From the NCBI RefSeq assembly GCF_052324685.1, contig NC_135213.1:4055646-4119645 (forward strand): a stretch of 64,000 nt of DNA, given 5' to 3'. The translations under genes and the position numbers were made by a program. The notes beneath the pieces are model-generated. The model did no database searches, was not told the origin of the DNA, and was given only the letters and a program-made list of their open reading frames with translations. The number at the start of each line of letters is the position of its first letter. The first letter of the stretch is position 1. The DNA is from Brachyhypopomus gauderio (lineage: Eukaryota > Chordata > Actinopteri > Gymnotiformes > Hypopomidae). This document shows positions 35,736 to 48,857 of this stretch, piece after piece.

Positions 35736-37484
35736 CTTTTAATGGTCTTTCCACATTGATTGGTATGTATCATCCATAACAAGTCAGTGTTCCGGATGGC
35801 ATGCAGTGGACAAAGCATCGCTTATTTGTAAAAATGAGTTAATCTCATCTTAATTTAACTGTGTATTAAAAGGCTGTAGAGTAACGCTGTTCACCTATTT
35901 ATAGTCTATATTTTCAAAAAGTTTGGAAAAAAAAACACAAAAAAAGTTCATTGTTCTTTTAGAACCGTCAGAAGACACTTTGAACATGTTGAGGCCGGTT
36001 CATGAGATGATGACTTCTGACTGCAGTACTTACAGCTGTGTAATAGGCAATGGGCGGGACAAGGGGCGGGGCACAGGGCCACAGACACTGAGCAAAGCAC
36101 TAGGAGTCTGTGCTGTGAACTGGTGCGAGTGCTCTCCATTCTGAAGAGCGGATATGGAATTAAGGAGCGAGGTCGCCTGGTGAAGATGTACAGAAAGCCA
36201 GAAATGGAACGTTGGCCGTTTTCCTGAACTTCACGACTTTCCAGTTTTCTCAGAAGTCGTCCTCTGTAGAGTGGTTGAACATGATGGAAAGCTGTCTCGG
36301 ACCACGTCTGCTCACGCCTCACGGCTTGGGGAAAATATTAGAATATTCTGGAAACCAGAAATGTTTTGGGAGGCGTGTGCAGCACTGTGTGAGACTAATG
36401 TCACATTCTCTGTCTCTTTCTTTCTCTTTGGCAGTGTAACAATAGAGCTTACTAATAACAAAAATAACGGTAGCTTTGTGTATTAACTTTCATTTTAAAA
36501 ACAAAATCTATTGTTTCCCGACATCGAGAAGGTATTTGTGTGTTCGTGGATAATGTCATGTGTGTCTGTTATTAACTGCGTTTTTGCAGGACACAACCAA
36601 AGCATTTTGGTATTGTACAGTGTATTATGAAGTTGGATCCACGAGTGTGAATTAGTGTAAGATTGTATATTTATAGAAACATTTTTAAAAGATTAAATTG
36701 GGGATGGGGGGGGGGGGGGTGTGGGTGGGGTGCAAAATGGAATCAAGAAAGACCTGCCTTTGTAGATGTCACTAATTCAGAGTGTCAGAAAACACAGTAA
36801 ATGTAAACTTGGTAGCAAATGTGTTTGTAACTCTCATATGTGCCTTAACCCTTCTGTGTTAGATGGAGGAATAACTGTGTTTTATATTGATCTGTCGTTC
36901 CGCTTCCCCCACTCCTGGTTCTCAAAACCTGTCCTCATCTCTCTCACTCACTCTCTCTCTTTCTCTTTCTCTCTCTCTCTCTCTCCCTCCCTCCCTCCCC
37001 TCTTCACTTACTCCATGTCTTCAGTGTAGTCTAGACAGGTGGTGGGTTTTGCCTTGTATTACATTGTATTATATATTTTAAAAGAATAGACACCATTAAA
37101 GGGTTTGAGTACGTTTAGCAGGAAGGTGTTCCTACTTTCGTAGTACAGGAGAACGATGCCACAGTGACGGAATGGATTACGTTAATTTTACTAATACCTG
37201 GAGGGGCACGTTGCACTTGTTAGAATCCAATGGAAAATATGGATTTGTAGAGTATCACTTTGGTGTGTTTTCAATAAATCATGCTTGGAAAGACTTTAGT
37301 GTCTGTAGAGAGTTTATTATTATTGCGGTTGTTATTGTTATTATAAAAACTTTATCTTAAAAATGACTGAGACTCCAAATCTATAGCCCTGTTTTCTACA
37401 ATTTTGCAGTCGGAACGATTTTCTTCTAATATGGCCCTATAATGGTTGGAGGAAGGAGGGATGATGTCCTCATGATGGAGACAT

Positions 37485-37490
37485 TTTATT
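37485..37490 (-). promoter_or_regulatory. naaladl1: Polyadenylation signal of naaladl1
   Basis: TTTATT on the plus strand is AATAAA on the minus strand, 166 nt downstream of the naaladl1 stop codon. It is the nearest canonical signal in the right orientation. Confidence 0.6.
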
Positions 37491-37655
37491 CATCCTGGTA
37501 TTGAGGGGAGATGACACTACAATAGTGCAGTTTACAGGCAGTGTGCTGTAAATATACAGCACAGTGTATTTCTCCTGGAGGAACAAGCTTCCACATAGCA
37601 CAGGACCTTCACAGGACCCTCACTGGACCCTCACAGGACCTTCACAGGATGCAGT

Positions 37656-38829
37656 TCAGCGGTGCGTTTCAGCGAGTGTTCGTGCCGCCCCAGAGATGGC
37701 CTGCGTGACGATGGACAGGTGCTTGTGCGCCTGGGCCCAGTCCTCCTTCTCCACGGCGTCGGCCACGCCTGGAAACGTCGGCACCCCCGACGACCCGGAC
37801 GCCCAGATCACGTGCCTGGAGGAAACAAGCCCAGTGTCTGCAAAGTCACTGTTTCACTGAATTCATCGCTACAACTTGAAAGTCTTTCCAGCTCCTGGCC
37901 TGGAGGCCACAGCACAGTTTAGAGTTTCACCCACCCCAGTATGTTCAACTCCTGAAATGCTGGATTTCTCTTGGTTCCAAGAATTAGTAAGACTACAGCC
38001 CGAGGCAGAGTTTTCTCCTTTAAAGCCCCTCAATTATGGAATAGCCGATACGAGATTGACACAGTTCCAATCTTTAAATCTAGACATAAGCCTCACCTAT
38101 CTAATAAAGCCTTCAGTTAATATTCCCCATGTGAAGGTGTAGGGGCTTGGGGGCCCCCACACGTTGAGATTTCTGGTGATCTGAGATGTTGATGCTGTCA
38201 TCCAGCTGTGTCATGGCATCACTCTAGTTGTGACAATGACTTGACTGGAAAGCAATGTCTCAGTGAGCCCTCATGCCTGTGGTCACCTCTGAACCCCTCC
38301 CTTTAGTTATGCTGCTATAGATTAGCCTGCCGGAGCCACATGCTCATCACTGGCACGTGAGCTATGTACATTTAAATCAATGGTGGTTTAAATTCATGTC
38401 CACATTCTCAGTCTGTATTGTCCATCTTTTTGGATGCTTCTACCCAAGATGATTACATGCAAGCACCTACAAGCACCTGGGAGATGGTCTGTTTTGCTGG
38501 TGGATGTACTGATGCCGGGGTTGGATGTGCCATTGCTGCAAGAGGTCGTGCTGATGCTAGCTCCTACCTGAGGCCCACCATCTACACTGAAGGGACTGTG
38601 ACTACTTGGCTCAGAATGAGAGCAAAACTCTTCATAGCTAAATGACCTTAAATGAATGGCCAAGGAATTCGACCCATCGATGAGTGACGTGTGCTCAACA
38701 GTTTTGTTCCACAGCTCTTCGAACGTTACCTGTATCCGTATTTGTTGGGGAATGCCAGAGGGTCCAGGAAGGCCCGGTCCAGCAGCATCAGCTGGTCGTT
38801 AATCATGCGGGACCTGAGGGGCCTGCCAC

Positions 38830-38861
<32 letters not shown>

Positions 38862-41800
38862 GAGCTCGTTCCTGGATCGTACGAGCACAGGGAAAACCAG
38901 CCCACCAGGCTCTGATCTGTTACGTGAACATACGTCTCGTTCGCCAGGTCTGAAGCGCGGATGTCCTGGTCCAGGCTTGTAGCCGCCATCCGAAACGACT
39001 TTACTGCCTCTTTTAAGGGTTCTGGAGTGCAACCAGACTGCTGGTTATCGACAGTTAACAGTACCAATGCTGCTATGTCCCAACAATGCTAATATAATAT
39101 AGTTTGTGAAGATCTGGTGACTTTACGTCCTTTGAATATGCAAAGGCGCTACGTTAGGGAAGCTCATGGTTTGATCATGTACCCATGGAGACGGCCATTA
39201 TGTGTTGTGCTTTTGTACCCGTGGAGATGCTGATTGTGCTTTTGTACCCATGGAGATAGCGTTCGTACAGTGCGATGTTTTCTTAATCACGTAGACGGTA
39301 ATTGTATGAAGCGATTGAGCCCACAGCGATGACGATCAGACCGTGGGATGACGTACCCATGGAGACGCCGTTGGCCTGCAGCTGAGCTTCAAACGCGTCC
39401 ACGGCAGCGGCGAGGTACTGCTCGAGAGTCTCGGCGTAGTCGCTGCAGTTGAAAGGCAGGAGGAGGCTGTCAGCCAGACGCAACAGCACGTTCCCCGCCG
39501 TCCTTGCTACCGTCTGGTGACTCGTGAATCCTTCAAGCAGAGAGACGCGTGGCGATCGGGAGGAGCTAAACACTAGAGAACTGCTTTAATGACTTTAAGA
39601 GGATGGGTGGATGAGGCTGGAGGAGCAGACCTGGGTCGATGTATCTGGATGCGTAGTCAAACGTGTCGTACGCTGTGTGGTACGCTGGGTAGATGCGGGC
39701 TCTGGTTTTGCTCTGAAACAAACGGAAAACGCATGATAATCCTGCATATGGGTGCTGAATAAAAACCCAATTAGAGAAGTGATGCCTTCCCCTGGTCTTG
39801 GAGTATTAACCTCCACCCAAGTTGGCTTACATCCGTCACACTGCAATAAAAACGTTCAGAGGTTCCAAAAGACCATGTTTGCAGATGTGGTACATCAGGC
39901 TGAAAACTATTGTAGGAGACCAGGTAAAAGTCATTTATTCTATGGGGAACAGATTTAGTTCTGTCTTTTAAAGCATTTTGAACAAGGCTTTTGGCTAAAC
40001 CAACACCACAGTGACATCCAGTTAAACGGGACGGAGGCCTCCTACCCGATCGTAGGTGTAAGATAAATCCAGAGAGGTTATTCCCAGGTAGTGGACAAAG
40101 GAAGCGTAGTCACTTCCTGCTCCTGTCATGTATCCCACACTGAGGGAAAACCAGTAAACAACTCCAGCAATCAGAATGCAACATGATGTAGTTCTATGCA
40201 AATGACATTCATTACTTTAAAAGTATAAAGTGTGACTGTAATGTAATGGGGAGTGTAGAGGGTAATAGAGCCTAACAGACTTTGGGATGTTTCCATAAGC
40301 AGTACTTGTCCTGTTGGAATAACGAATCCAGTTATCATACACTGATACGGAGTCTGAACCGGGAATGTTCACCTGAGAATGTGTCAGATCACACTGTTCA
40401 GTTCGATCAGGAACATGAGGACAGGTTACTGTGAAAGCCGGTGAAATTACAATGACATGGTGAGCACGTTTCTACCGTGGTTCGTGAGACATCTGTGGCC
40501 AGGCTCTCACCTGCTTGGACGCTGTAAAGATGACATTCTGTACTGTTGGGGACCCAGACGCTCTCAGAGTAGCGTTAGCTTCAGGAGACCGGGAGAACAT
40601 GGTTAGTCTCATGACTTTACATTGCACGCGTGAGGTAATTACACGTGTGAGGTAATCTTTCGTATTTAATGAATAATGTGTGAGGTAATCTGTTTCTTAT
40701 TTAATGAATCGTGTGTGAGGTAATCTGTTTCTTATTTAATTAATCGTGTGTGAGGTAATCTGTTATTTAATTAATCGTGTGTGAGGTAATCTGTTTCTTA
40801 TTTAATGAATCATGTGTGAGGTAATCTGTGTCTTATTTAATGAATCATGTGTGAGGTAATCTGTGTCTTAGAGCAGCGGTCACCAACCACCGGGCCGCGG
40901 ACTGGTTCCGGTCTGTGGGTCATTTGGTACAGAGCCGCACAGAAAAAAAATATGTACCTATTTATTTTATCGACAATCAGAGACTGAGTGATGTTTTATT
41001 TTGAAAAATATAAAACATTTTGGGATTCTCTCCCAATTACATCTGTTGGTGCGTCTGTGCCTCTTGACAGGTTTATTCAGGTCAAGACGCTCGTCCAGGT
41101 CACATGATATGTTACCCCAGTTGAGCCCCCAAAGCTAGCTAGTTTTATGCCAGTCATATCATTTTATTTCGTCGTATTTACTCCCCACATTTTAAAGGCC
41201 GGTCCGTGAAAATATTGTCTGATGTAACCGGTCCGTTGGGGTCCGCTGTCTTAGAGCACCAGCCAGTACATTCTTTTCTTGCTGTTTTATGTTGCCTAGC
41301 TGATGGTGGCACACTGGCTAGTTTGTGTGTCAGTGCGGCATCAAAAATCCACATGATCCATCATGCTTTTCTGTCACAGGTAAAGAGTATAAACATAAGC
41401 TAATGGACAGCCGTGAAATCCCTCATAGTTTACTGGCCCAGCTCAAACACATTATTAGATGTGGGAGAATGAATGCTAGTAACCGTCCTGGATGTCGCGG
41501 ATTCAAAGCAGGGATCTAGCCGTTTCCACAGACGAGCCTTTAACCACCAGCCTACAGAAAGGAAGTGCATAGTAGTGGGAGAGTTTACCGAACACGGAGA
41601 TGTCCACGTTCATGTAGGCCACCGTACGCTGGCTGAGTTTGCTCGCGTATTCCTGCCAGTGTCAACAACAACAGTGCAGCTTTAGCATCGTAAGTCTGAG
41701 CGTCGGTGGGCGCCACGGTAACCCACCACGGTAACCCACCGCCTCTCACCTCGGCATATTCGGTAGATCCAATCAGCCCGAACTCCTCAGCCCCCCAGCT

Positions 41801-44439
41801 CCCAAATATTAAGGTGCGCCGGGGCCTCCATTGACCTTTGCAGAGAGAAAGATGATCTCTAGTACGCAGAATGAACCCTGCCATTCGTAGCTACATGTCT
41901 TTGCTATCTGTCCCATCAACCCACACCTAGAAGAATGCATTACTTAAACGTCTGTCTTTCTGTAGCTCACTTGGTAGAGTGAAATGCTACCGCCACCATC
42001 ATGGCTTTGTTCCTAAGGAACATATGCACGGTTATACTGATCACCCAAGACGATAGGGAGCGGTTTACACATCGTCCCTGTACAGCTGACTCAGCCGTGC
42101 TGGTAGTTGTTGACTGAGTGGTGTGTGTGTGGTTTCCACAGCTCACCTGCCTTCACCTTTTGACCCAGGACCCTGGTGATCTCCAGCATGACGGCCGTGC
42201 CGCTGCTGGGGTCGATGGCTCCATGCACCCAGCTGTCTCTGTGGTTCCCGTAGATCACGTACCGGTCTGCACACGAGCCAGGGGACGGGTCAGAATGGGA
42301 CAGGCAGACTCTCCGCCCAAGCGGAGGGAAAGAGGCTGTGCGTACCTGGCTCCACGCTGCCCCGGATCACCCCCATCACGTTGGCGGAGTCTCGCAGCTC
42401 GCCGCGGTTGTACACATCCAGCTTCACGTCGCTGGTGAGCAGAGTCAGAACAGCCATGTTGTTTACACGCTTGGACAGCAAATTGCTGTGGACCGGGCCT
42501 GGTGCTCAGGTGAGTGTAGCGGACCTGTTCCTCATACCTGTCTCTAAAGTGAGATCCACCGGCGAATCCTGGTCCACCGAAGTTGTACGTGCAGGGAAAG
42601 GACCCCTGCCACCCGGCAGGAGCTGCAGACCCTCCCAGCTCGCTGTCACAGTTTATTACACCCGTAAATGTAGATGTTATCAGCGGATATGGGGCCACAG
42701 AGATATGATAAAATAAAAGTCCCCCAAGGTTGCTATACGCTCACCAAGACGTAAAAGTTTTTTCATTAGGCTTGTAAATTGAGTTGTTTCCGGGAACCAT
42801 TAAACGTGCAAGAGTTACAGATCGCTAGTAATGAATCAGACTGGAAGGTTAACAAATGCGGTGACCGTCCTTTGTGCTTGATGGATCAGAACGACCAACG
42901 CCTCATTCAAATGTGCAGCTATATGGAGGAATGAGTAAAACCTGAGTGGACACGAGAACCTTTAACTCACCATATCAATGCACGGGCATCTTCAAACCCT
43001 ATTGGCTGGATTGGAATGGGTGGAACATCGGTGAGGTCCTCCACGGGGATTCTGTACGTGCCATCTGAGAACGGGGGAAAAGCAGTTGGTGACGTTTATG
43101 GACTTTGCAATGCACACAAATAAAAAAAGAGCCGAACGGTTACTTTTGGCGGCGAGGTAAGGGGTCAGAGGGTCGCCAAAATCGTTCTTGTAACTTCCTC
43201 TCTCCACGCCGGAGGGAGGGAGGTACCAGGAGTGGGGATACGTCTCGTTCTCGTCCGACATCAGGCCATCGTTGATGTCGTAGGGGTCTGTATAGACGAG
43301 GACTCCGACGACCCCGAATGGTGCGGCATTGATCGCCTGGTAACGACACGGGCAGGCGTGGGACGAAGAAAGACCGTGAAAAAACATCTATGGAAACTGG
43401 CCATAGCACCAGACGGGCCTTGATGACCATGAATTATCAAGATAAAAGACTTAGTTGTTAGATAAAGGAATATTCTAGTGCTACCTGAAAAACATTGCTG
43501 CTACCATTCAGGATAATTAAAGCGTTTAGGATAATTACAATGATTTTGCAGTGATGAGTTTATGGTGAGACTTTACATTTGTGTGCTTGTAAATCATATA
43601 ATTTAGCTGAGATGCCTTTTCATAGATCACAGGCTGTGTTCCTGCATGTTATGACGAGCGAATACAGATTCGCTTCATAACTAAACATTTGTGCTTCTTT
43701 GTCTTGTTTTCATGAATACGTATTTATTACAAAAAATACATATTAGTCTATATTTCTCAAACTACAGCTGCTCAAATAGCTGCCTTTGAGTACTGTTATT
43801 TAGTAAGAGCTCAAAAGGAGGCACTTAGTGACAGGAGTCTCTCATGGACGCCTGTCCGTAAGGGCCGGAGCCTCTTTTCTCAGTGTTTTGTCCCCTGGTT
43901 GTCCCCAGGTTGTCCCCTGGTGCTCGTCTTACTTTGTCAGCTCGTCCTGCACCTCCGTATCTGACGATGGCGATCGTGCCGTTCAGGCTCAACGTTGCGT
44001 TTAAAGTCTCGTAATCGCTCACTTTCCCCTGGTTTGCATACACCAGCTTCCCCTGAACACAGAATTAGAGTAGACACGCAACATAAATGGATGGGCTGGC
44101 TGATGGATTTGAAGGTCACTGAACACTGAACTGGATAATGTGTGATCTGTAGTGTAGATAACCAGTTCTTCAGAGTGATCAGGTTTTTATTGTCATCCGT
44201 GATAATCACACTCTTGGCGAGGCGAACATCACTCATGCCCGTCTCCATAACAGCGCGGTGTAGTACGAACCACCTACAGGTTAGTGCCGCTTTACTGCCG
44301 TGTGATGGTGGGAATGATGGTGCGGTTATGAAAGCCTCAAAGGTCGGCACATAAACGACACTGTCCCTCCATAGAGCGGAGGTGTCCATTAAAAGGACTT
44401 TATTAGGCTGCTATCTCCTGAATAACACTGGCGCAGGTT

Positions 44440-44515
<76 letters not shown>

Positions 44516-44776
44516 ACGGTGGTAGGTGTCTGACAAACAAAGGTGTCAAACAATGGTTCACAATGGCAATTCAGTAAAGATGAGATCAACGAAGAAAGGA
44601 GAGAGACGATAAGAAATAAAGAGAACTCAGCAAAAAACAGCACAAACAAAACGATGTAGAGGAGAGACGAGGAGAAATGAAGACAAAAAAATTACTAGAT
44701 AAATAAATAAAGATTAAATTAAACAACCAGAAAAAAACTGAATCGGGCAGCTAAGAAGAGGGGAAAGCCGTAGTAC

Positions 44777-44838
<62 letters not shown>

Positions 44839-46590
44839 CGAGCGAGCGAGTGTGTGTGTGTGCGCGCGAGTGAGTGTGCGCGAGCAAATGAGTGTGTGTG
44901 TGAGTAGGTGTATTTGTGTGTGTGCGAGCAAGCGAGTGTGTGTGTGGGTGGGTGTGTGCGAGTGAATGTGTGAGTTGAGTGTGTGTGTGTGTGGGTGGGT
45001 GTGTGTGAGTTGAGCGAGTGAGTGTGTGTGTGGCAGGCACCTCAACGTGTCCTGCAGGCCCGTAGGCTGCATACGGCTGGACCACTTCAGGATCGTCCTG
45101 CTTGAGCAGGTACGCCTTCTCCTTGTCCTGGGCAGCGTACAGCACACTGCCTGATGTGTTCACTGCAGCAGATTCACAACAGTCAGCCTGCAGTCCTTAT
45201 TCTTCATTAACACCCGTGTGAATCTGGGGAGGCACTTGGGGGGGGGGGGGGGGGGGGGGTCAGTCTATCTACACCGTCGCTCCAGCGCCCAGTACTGAGG
45301 TCCGGCCAGGTTTGTGGTTTGGTTCCCCCCAGTTCTGACCCAGTTCTTTCCTAAAGCCCACAGCACGATGTAGTTGTTGTTTTGGTTTTGCGTGCCAACA
45401 TCCCGTACTGGGATTGAACCCGTAATTATGAGATTAGAGTGCAGAATGACATTTTTATGCATAGACCATTCACCCAGTTGAGATTAAAGGTATTTAAGCA
45501 GCTGGGCTTTTGCTGCTTTCTTGGTCATTGTTCACTCATTTTATCTGGAAACAACATTCTGTACTTCAACATTTCATTTTCAATCCAGTGAAGTATAAAA
45601 CATCATCTTCTAGGTCTGTCAAACTGCACTTTAAACAGATTAACCAAAACACTGGGAAAAATACAAAATAACGCTGAGGCAATGTGAGCGGACTTGATAA
45701 ACTGCCAGTTACAAGCGTGACGGTGGTATTTAGGGATTCAAACACTTTTCACTCTCAGAAGAAACATTGCATGACTTGGGACGAAGCACCAGTGGCCTCA
45801 CCCACAGAGACGGTGTTGGGCGTGTCCTTGTCAGGGAAGGACAGGTAGATCCTGTAGTCCTCCCTCCACGCGGCGTCCAGGCCAGTGTCCTTGTCGCGCC
45901 ATCTCTTCAGCATGTACTGGACTGTGGCTTCGTCCCCCGCTGTGGTGGCCATGTGGGGGACACGCGTCAGCTCCCTGTGGACAGAGACGGACCCACCATT
46001 CTTACACGTCCCCTTCCAGACCACCTGACTCATGACACATTGTGACATTATATGATGTCATGTTGACTCAAGACAACGTGTAGAAGTAATTTGTCAAATC
46101 AGCCGGTGTGAAGTCATGGCCAGATTCCTTCTGAACGTCTCTTTGCTGAGATGTCCCTCTTGCATCCTGAGCAGTGCTGTTGCATATAAACCTCAGTTAA
46201 GGATGTAAATTAAAACGACAGCAGGTCGCTCATGACATCATACACTGAACCTCTCTTCTGCTGCAGGTCGCTCATGACATCATACACTGCACCTCTCTTC
46301 TGCTGCAGGTCACCAGCTTTCACCTTTCAAACCCATTGGTGGTCTGATCACATACACCTCTCCGAAACAAACTTTAATGGATTCACAGCTCACCTCAGGT
46401 TCTCCTGGATCTTCATGTTGTCCACCTCAGCGATGAACTCCTGGATGAACGTCTCGTCCACATCTCGTGACAGTTCGCTCATCCAGCTGGGCGCCGAGCT
46501 GCCCTTCCCAATGCCAAAGTGTCCAATCAGAATCCCCACAGCGAGGGCGGCAAAGCCGGCGAATGCGAACAGGAGCACCTTCTTCAGCAT
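37656..46590 (-). CDS. naaladl1: naaladl1, M28 aminopeptidase/NAALADase-like, complete
   Basis: Exons in transcript order: 46590-46394, 45974-45802, 45162-45041, 44052-43933, 43336-43144, 43064-42971, 42642-42538, 42431-42346, 42266-42147, 41835-41750, 41652-41589, 40578-40511, 40372-40281, 40139-40046, 39712-39631, 39530-39357, 39021-38934, 38822-38730, 37815-37656. Sum 2,211 nt, 736 aa, all phases consistent; human NAALADL1 is about 740 aa. A type II membrane protein: N-terminal anchor at about residues 5-24 ([18 protein letters not shown]), then PA, peptidase and dimerisation domains. The dizinc ligands line up: H372 and D382 (YGNHRDSW...GAID), E421 with general base E420 (SWGAEEFGL), D449 (NVDISVF), H550 (YHTAYDT). 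[19 protein letters not shown] and NDQLML are family hallmarks that favour NAALADL1 over FOLH1/NAALAD2. The family trims N-terminal residues of peptides at the apical surface of intestinal cells. The donor at 40,280 (AA then GTCTGT) is the weakest junction. Confidence 0.95.
37880..38640 (+). mobile_element. L2-like LINE 3' remnant
   Basis: It lies in the last naaladl1 intron on the opposite strand. It begins with a degraded reverse-transcriptase C-terminus ([20 protein letters not shown], where intact copies read like LWNSLP...FKSRLKTYLF) and runs into the long 3' region common in fish L2 copies (GTGATCTGAGATGTTGATGC, GGAGCCACATGCTCATCACTGG). No target duplication was identified, so boundaries are approximate. 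Confidence 0.6.
38825..38861. repeat. (CA)n on plus strand = (TG)n before a naaladl1 acceptor
   Basis: In the sense of naaladl1 this is a TG tract of about 35 nt ending in TGTGTGGCAG directly at the acceptor of the exon 38,822-38,730. There is no pyrimidine tract between the repeat and the AG. Confidence 0.95.
40625..40868. repeat. 33-bp minisatellite in a naaladl1 intron
   Basis: About seven copies of a 33-bp unit containing GTGTGAGGTAATCTGTTTCT, with one shortened copy. It directly precedes the hAT MITE at 40,874, whose target duplication lies in the last copy. Confidence 0.92.
40874..41248. mobile_element. hAT-type MITE, 375 bp
   Basis: Ends CAGCGGTCACCAACC (left) and the imperfect inverse CGTTGGGGTCCGCTG (right). 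Perfect 8-bp target-site duplication TCTTAGAG at 40,866-40,873 and 41,249-41,256. No coding capacity. It sits in the naaladl1 intron between the exons at 40,578 and 41,589. Confidence 0.93.
44443..44513. repeat. (GT)n microsatellite
   Basis: About 70 bp of perfect GT in the naaladl1 intron between exons at 44,052 and 45,041. Confidence 0.96.
44779..45035. repeat. GT/GCGA-rich low-complexity tract next to a naaladl1 donor
   Basis: Perfect GT at about 44,779-44,837, then GAGC/GTGT mixtures up to 45,035. In gene sense this is a CA/CTCA-rich tract beginning about 9 nt inside the intron after the donor at 45,040. A 20-base G homopolymer lies nearby at about 45,240-45,259. Confidence 0.93.
46220..46310. 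repeat. 42-bp direct duplication
   Basis: Two tandem copies of a 42-bp unit (GCAGGTCGCTCATGACATCA then TACACTG...CTCTTCTGCT) differing at one base, followed by a third partial start (GCAGGTCACCAGC). It lies in the first naaladl1 intron. Confidence 0.9.
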
Positions 46591-48339
46591 CCTGCAGGTT
46601 CCTCACAGGTTCCTCTGAGGGGATCACCACATCAAACACAAGCACGGATGTTGATTCTTATTAACAGTAGCCCTGATTCCAGAACGGCAAACTCCTAAAT
46701 GGGATGGCTACTTTGGAAGAACGTGAAGTCAACGGACCCACAAGGGGCTGGTGGTCAAGATCAAGAGGTGGACTGAGTGAGTGAGACAGGACAGAAGGTA
46801 GAACCACCAATGATCCTAGTAAGGCCATCTCCAATAAGAGGAATCCCGTCTGACCATAAAGTTTACTTATTAAAGATTTGGACTTTGGAATTGGACTTCA
46901 TACCCTTTAAAAAAGTTTGACAGACTGTAAACACACATCATCCACTTTTCAGGCAAACGGTAGAGCTTATGCACAATAACGACATAAATCGTCTCCCCTT
47001 CCAGCATTTTATGGCAGAGGTGCACGTTTGTGTGAACATTTCACACAAGCGCTTCCAGCATACTTCATGAGCAACGCATCATGCTGTTGAGTATCTCAAT
47101 GTGAACTTGGGTTTTGTATCATTTTAAATGAGAAATATATTAACTGTCAAAACAAAGATATGTGTCCTTTGTTTAGTGGTGTGCTACATAAAAGTTATTG
47201 TATTTAGATTAATGACCAATTTTTGTTTACTTATGTAAAAATATTGTAATTTACAGAGTTGTATAATCCAGGTTCAGAAAGTAAAAGTCCTCACCAGGTA
47301 AGTAAGATAAAAAATGTAACCTAATGCTGAGAGATGTACTTGTACATTTTACATTGTCTATTTATTGCATAGGTTATTTCTACTGAAAGGTGTGTTTTTT
47401 TTTTTTTTTTTTTGGTTTTTTTTTCTGGCCATAACTGTTGTCCCCTGAAAAACAACAGGAGAAAAATATATTTTACTAATACAATCTTTTCAGGTGTCTT
47501 ATCATACATTGACATACACTTGTTTGTTCAGCCAAAACAGCATGAACAAGATGTTGAGATTTATCATGGGATCAACAACACCGAAAGACTTCACAGTAAC
47601 CACATCACAGTAATTGTGATTCTATAATTTAAATTTATTAGCCCGTATAAAATTCTTGGATTCAATAAGACTTGACGTAGGCAACTCTGTTCGCTAACAC
47701 AGTTGTCACGTAAGATGATTCTGTCTGCTAATACATTTTTGACAGTTAACAAAATTCTGTCAGCTATCATGAGAACATGTAATTTCACTGTGACAATAAA
47801 AAGACAAAACAAATCTTCCTTTTACATTTAATCTGGAAATCCACAGAGACTGGGGTCTACAAAAAAGCTCTGAGAATTTATTTAGACGTGTAGTTTTGTG
47901 ATGCAGGGATTAAATTCCAAAACAATAATAATATAAAAGTATATAACAGTCCCAAATTCAGTCCCAATTCACAGCACTTTGATAGTGAAGGCCCATCTTC
48001 CTATTCTAACAGCAGATATGTCCTTGAACATTACTGCTTTTAAAAACAGCTAGATAAACTACCCAATCACATAAAGCAATTTTATGGACAAGGTCTTGCA
48101 GAAGATAGGACTTTCAAATCCCTCTTTTTTTAATACAATCTCTACACTTGTGAGAGAACTCGTGTCACACATTTAGCACACCACGGTGACCACGGTGACC
48201 TGTTGATGAATGAGCTCCAAAGACCACACAGACTATTTGGGAAACGGTTGTGCAACCCCCCCCAGTTCTCCCCAATCCTGGCTTAGCTGCCGCTGGCCCC
48301 CTCCACTCACCCCCCACTAACCCCCCACAACCATCACCT

Positions 48340-48590
48340 CTACAGTGAGCCTCACTGTTGACCAGGTAAGAAAACAAGACTCCACACAAACAAGGCTGCA
48401 GGCCACGGAGAGGCTGGTCCTGGATCAGCTGCTCCTGGATCAGCTCCAGCCTGTGGTCCAGCTGCTTCTGGACTTCCTCCAGTTCACCTGGCAGCCCCGC
48501 CTGGGAGTTGAGGACACCATCGTCTACCCGCACCTCAGCTATTGTACAGAGACCTGCCAGCTTCACAATGTTTCTGGTGACTCTGCGAAA
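48340..48590 (-). other. Unidentified coiled-coil ORF fragment
   Basis: On the minus strand an open frame of about 140 codons runs from about 48,593 to 48,165, without an ATG at its head but with an AG acceptor-like site (TTTGTTTCGCAG) at its 5' side. The first 80 codons look protein-like: VKLAGLCTIAEVRVDDGVLN, then GELEEVQKQLDHRLELIQEQ, a clear heptad pattern. The rest becomes Gly/Trp-rich and is probably read-through. I do not recognise a family. It could be an exon of a small gene or a chance frame; the plus strand is also open here. Confidence 0.3.
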
Positions 48591-48857
48591 CAAATCGTTA
48601 AAGTTTGCAGTAAAGCTATTGAATCTAATGCGAGATATTAAAGACGATTCACAAGGATGGGTTGAAATTTGCTGGTTTTATGCGGATAAAACGTTTCTGC
48701 CCTGAAAAGTGCACACGTAAGCTACAAAACCCAGTGAAGTGTTTGTGCTTGTATCAAAATCTGTGCTCATTTTCGACATCTATCTTACTGACCTTTCTGT
48801 CTGTCTTACCCACTACGGCCGTACAATTCGTCAATCACAAATTTTGGTGCAACATTT

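Larger units (their letters stand above)
33499..37300 (+). other. Probable arvcf 3' UTR and downstream sequence
   Basis: No coding exon is recognised between the arvcf stop (33,496-33,498) and the end of the convergent naaladl1 gene. AATAAA polyadenylation signals on the plus strand occur at 34,907-34,912 and 37,273-37,278. Several tandem repeats (listed separately), a G run at about 36,707-36,719 and pyrimidine tracts at about 36,935-37,005 lie inside. A good-looking acceptor at 34,458-34,459 raises the possibility of an intron in the UTR. The extent of the UTR cannot be fixed from sequence alone. Confidence 0.45.
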
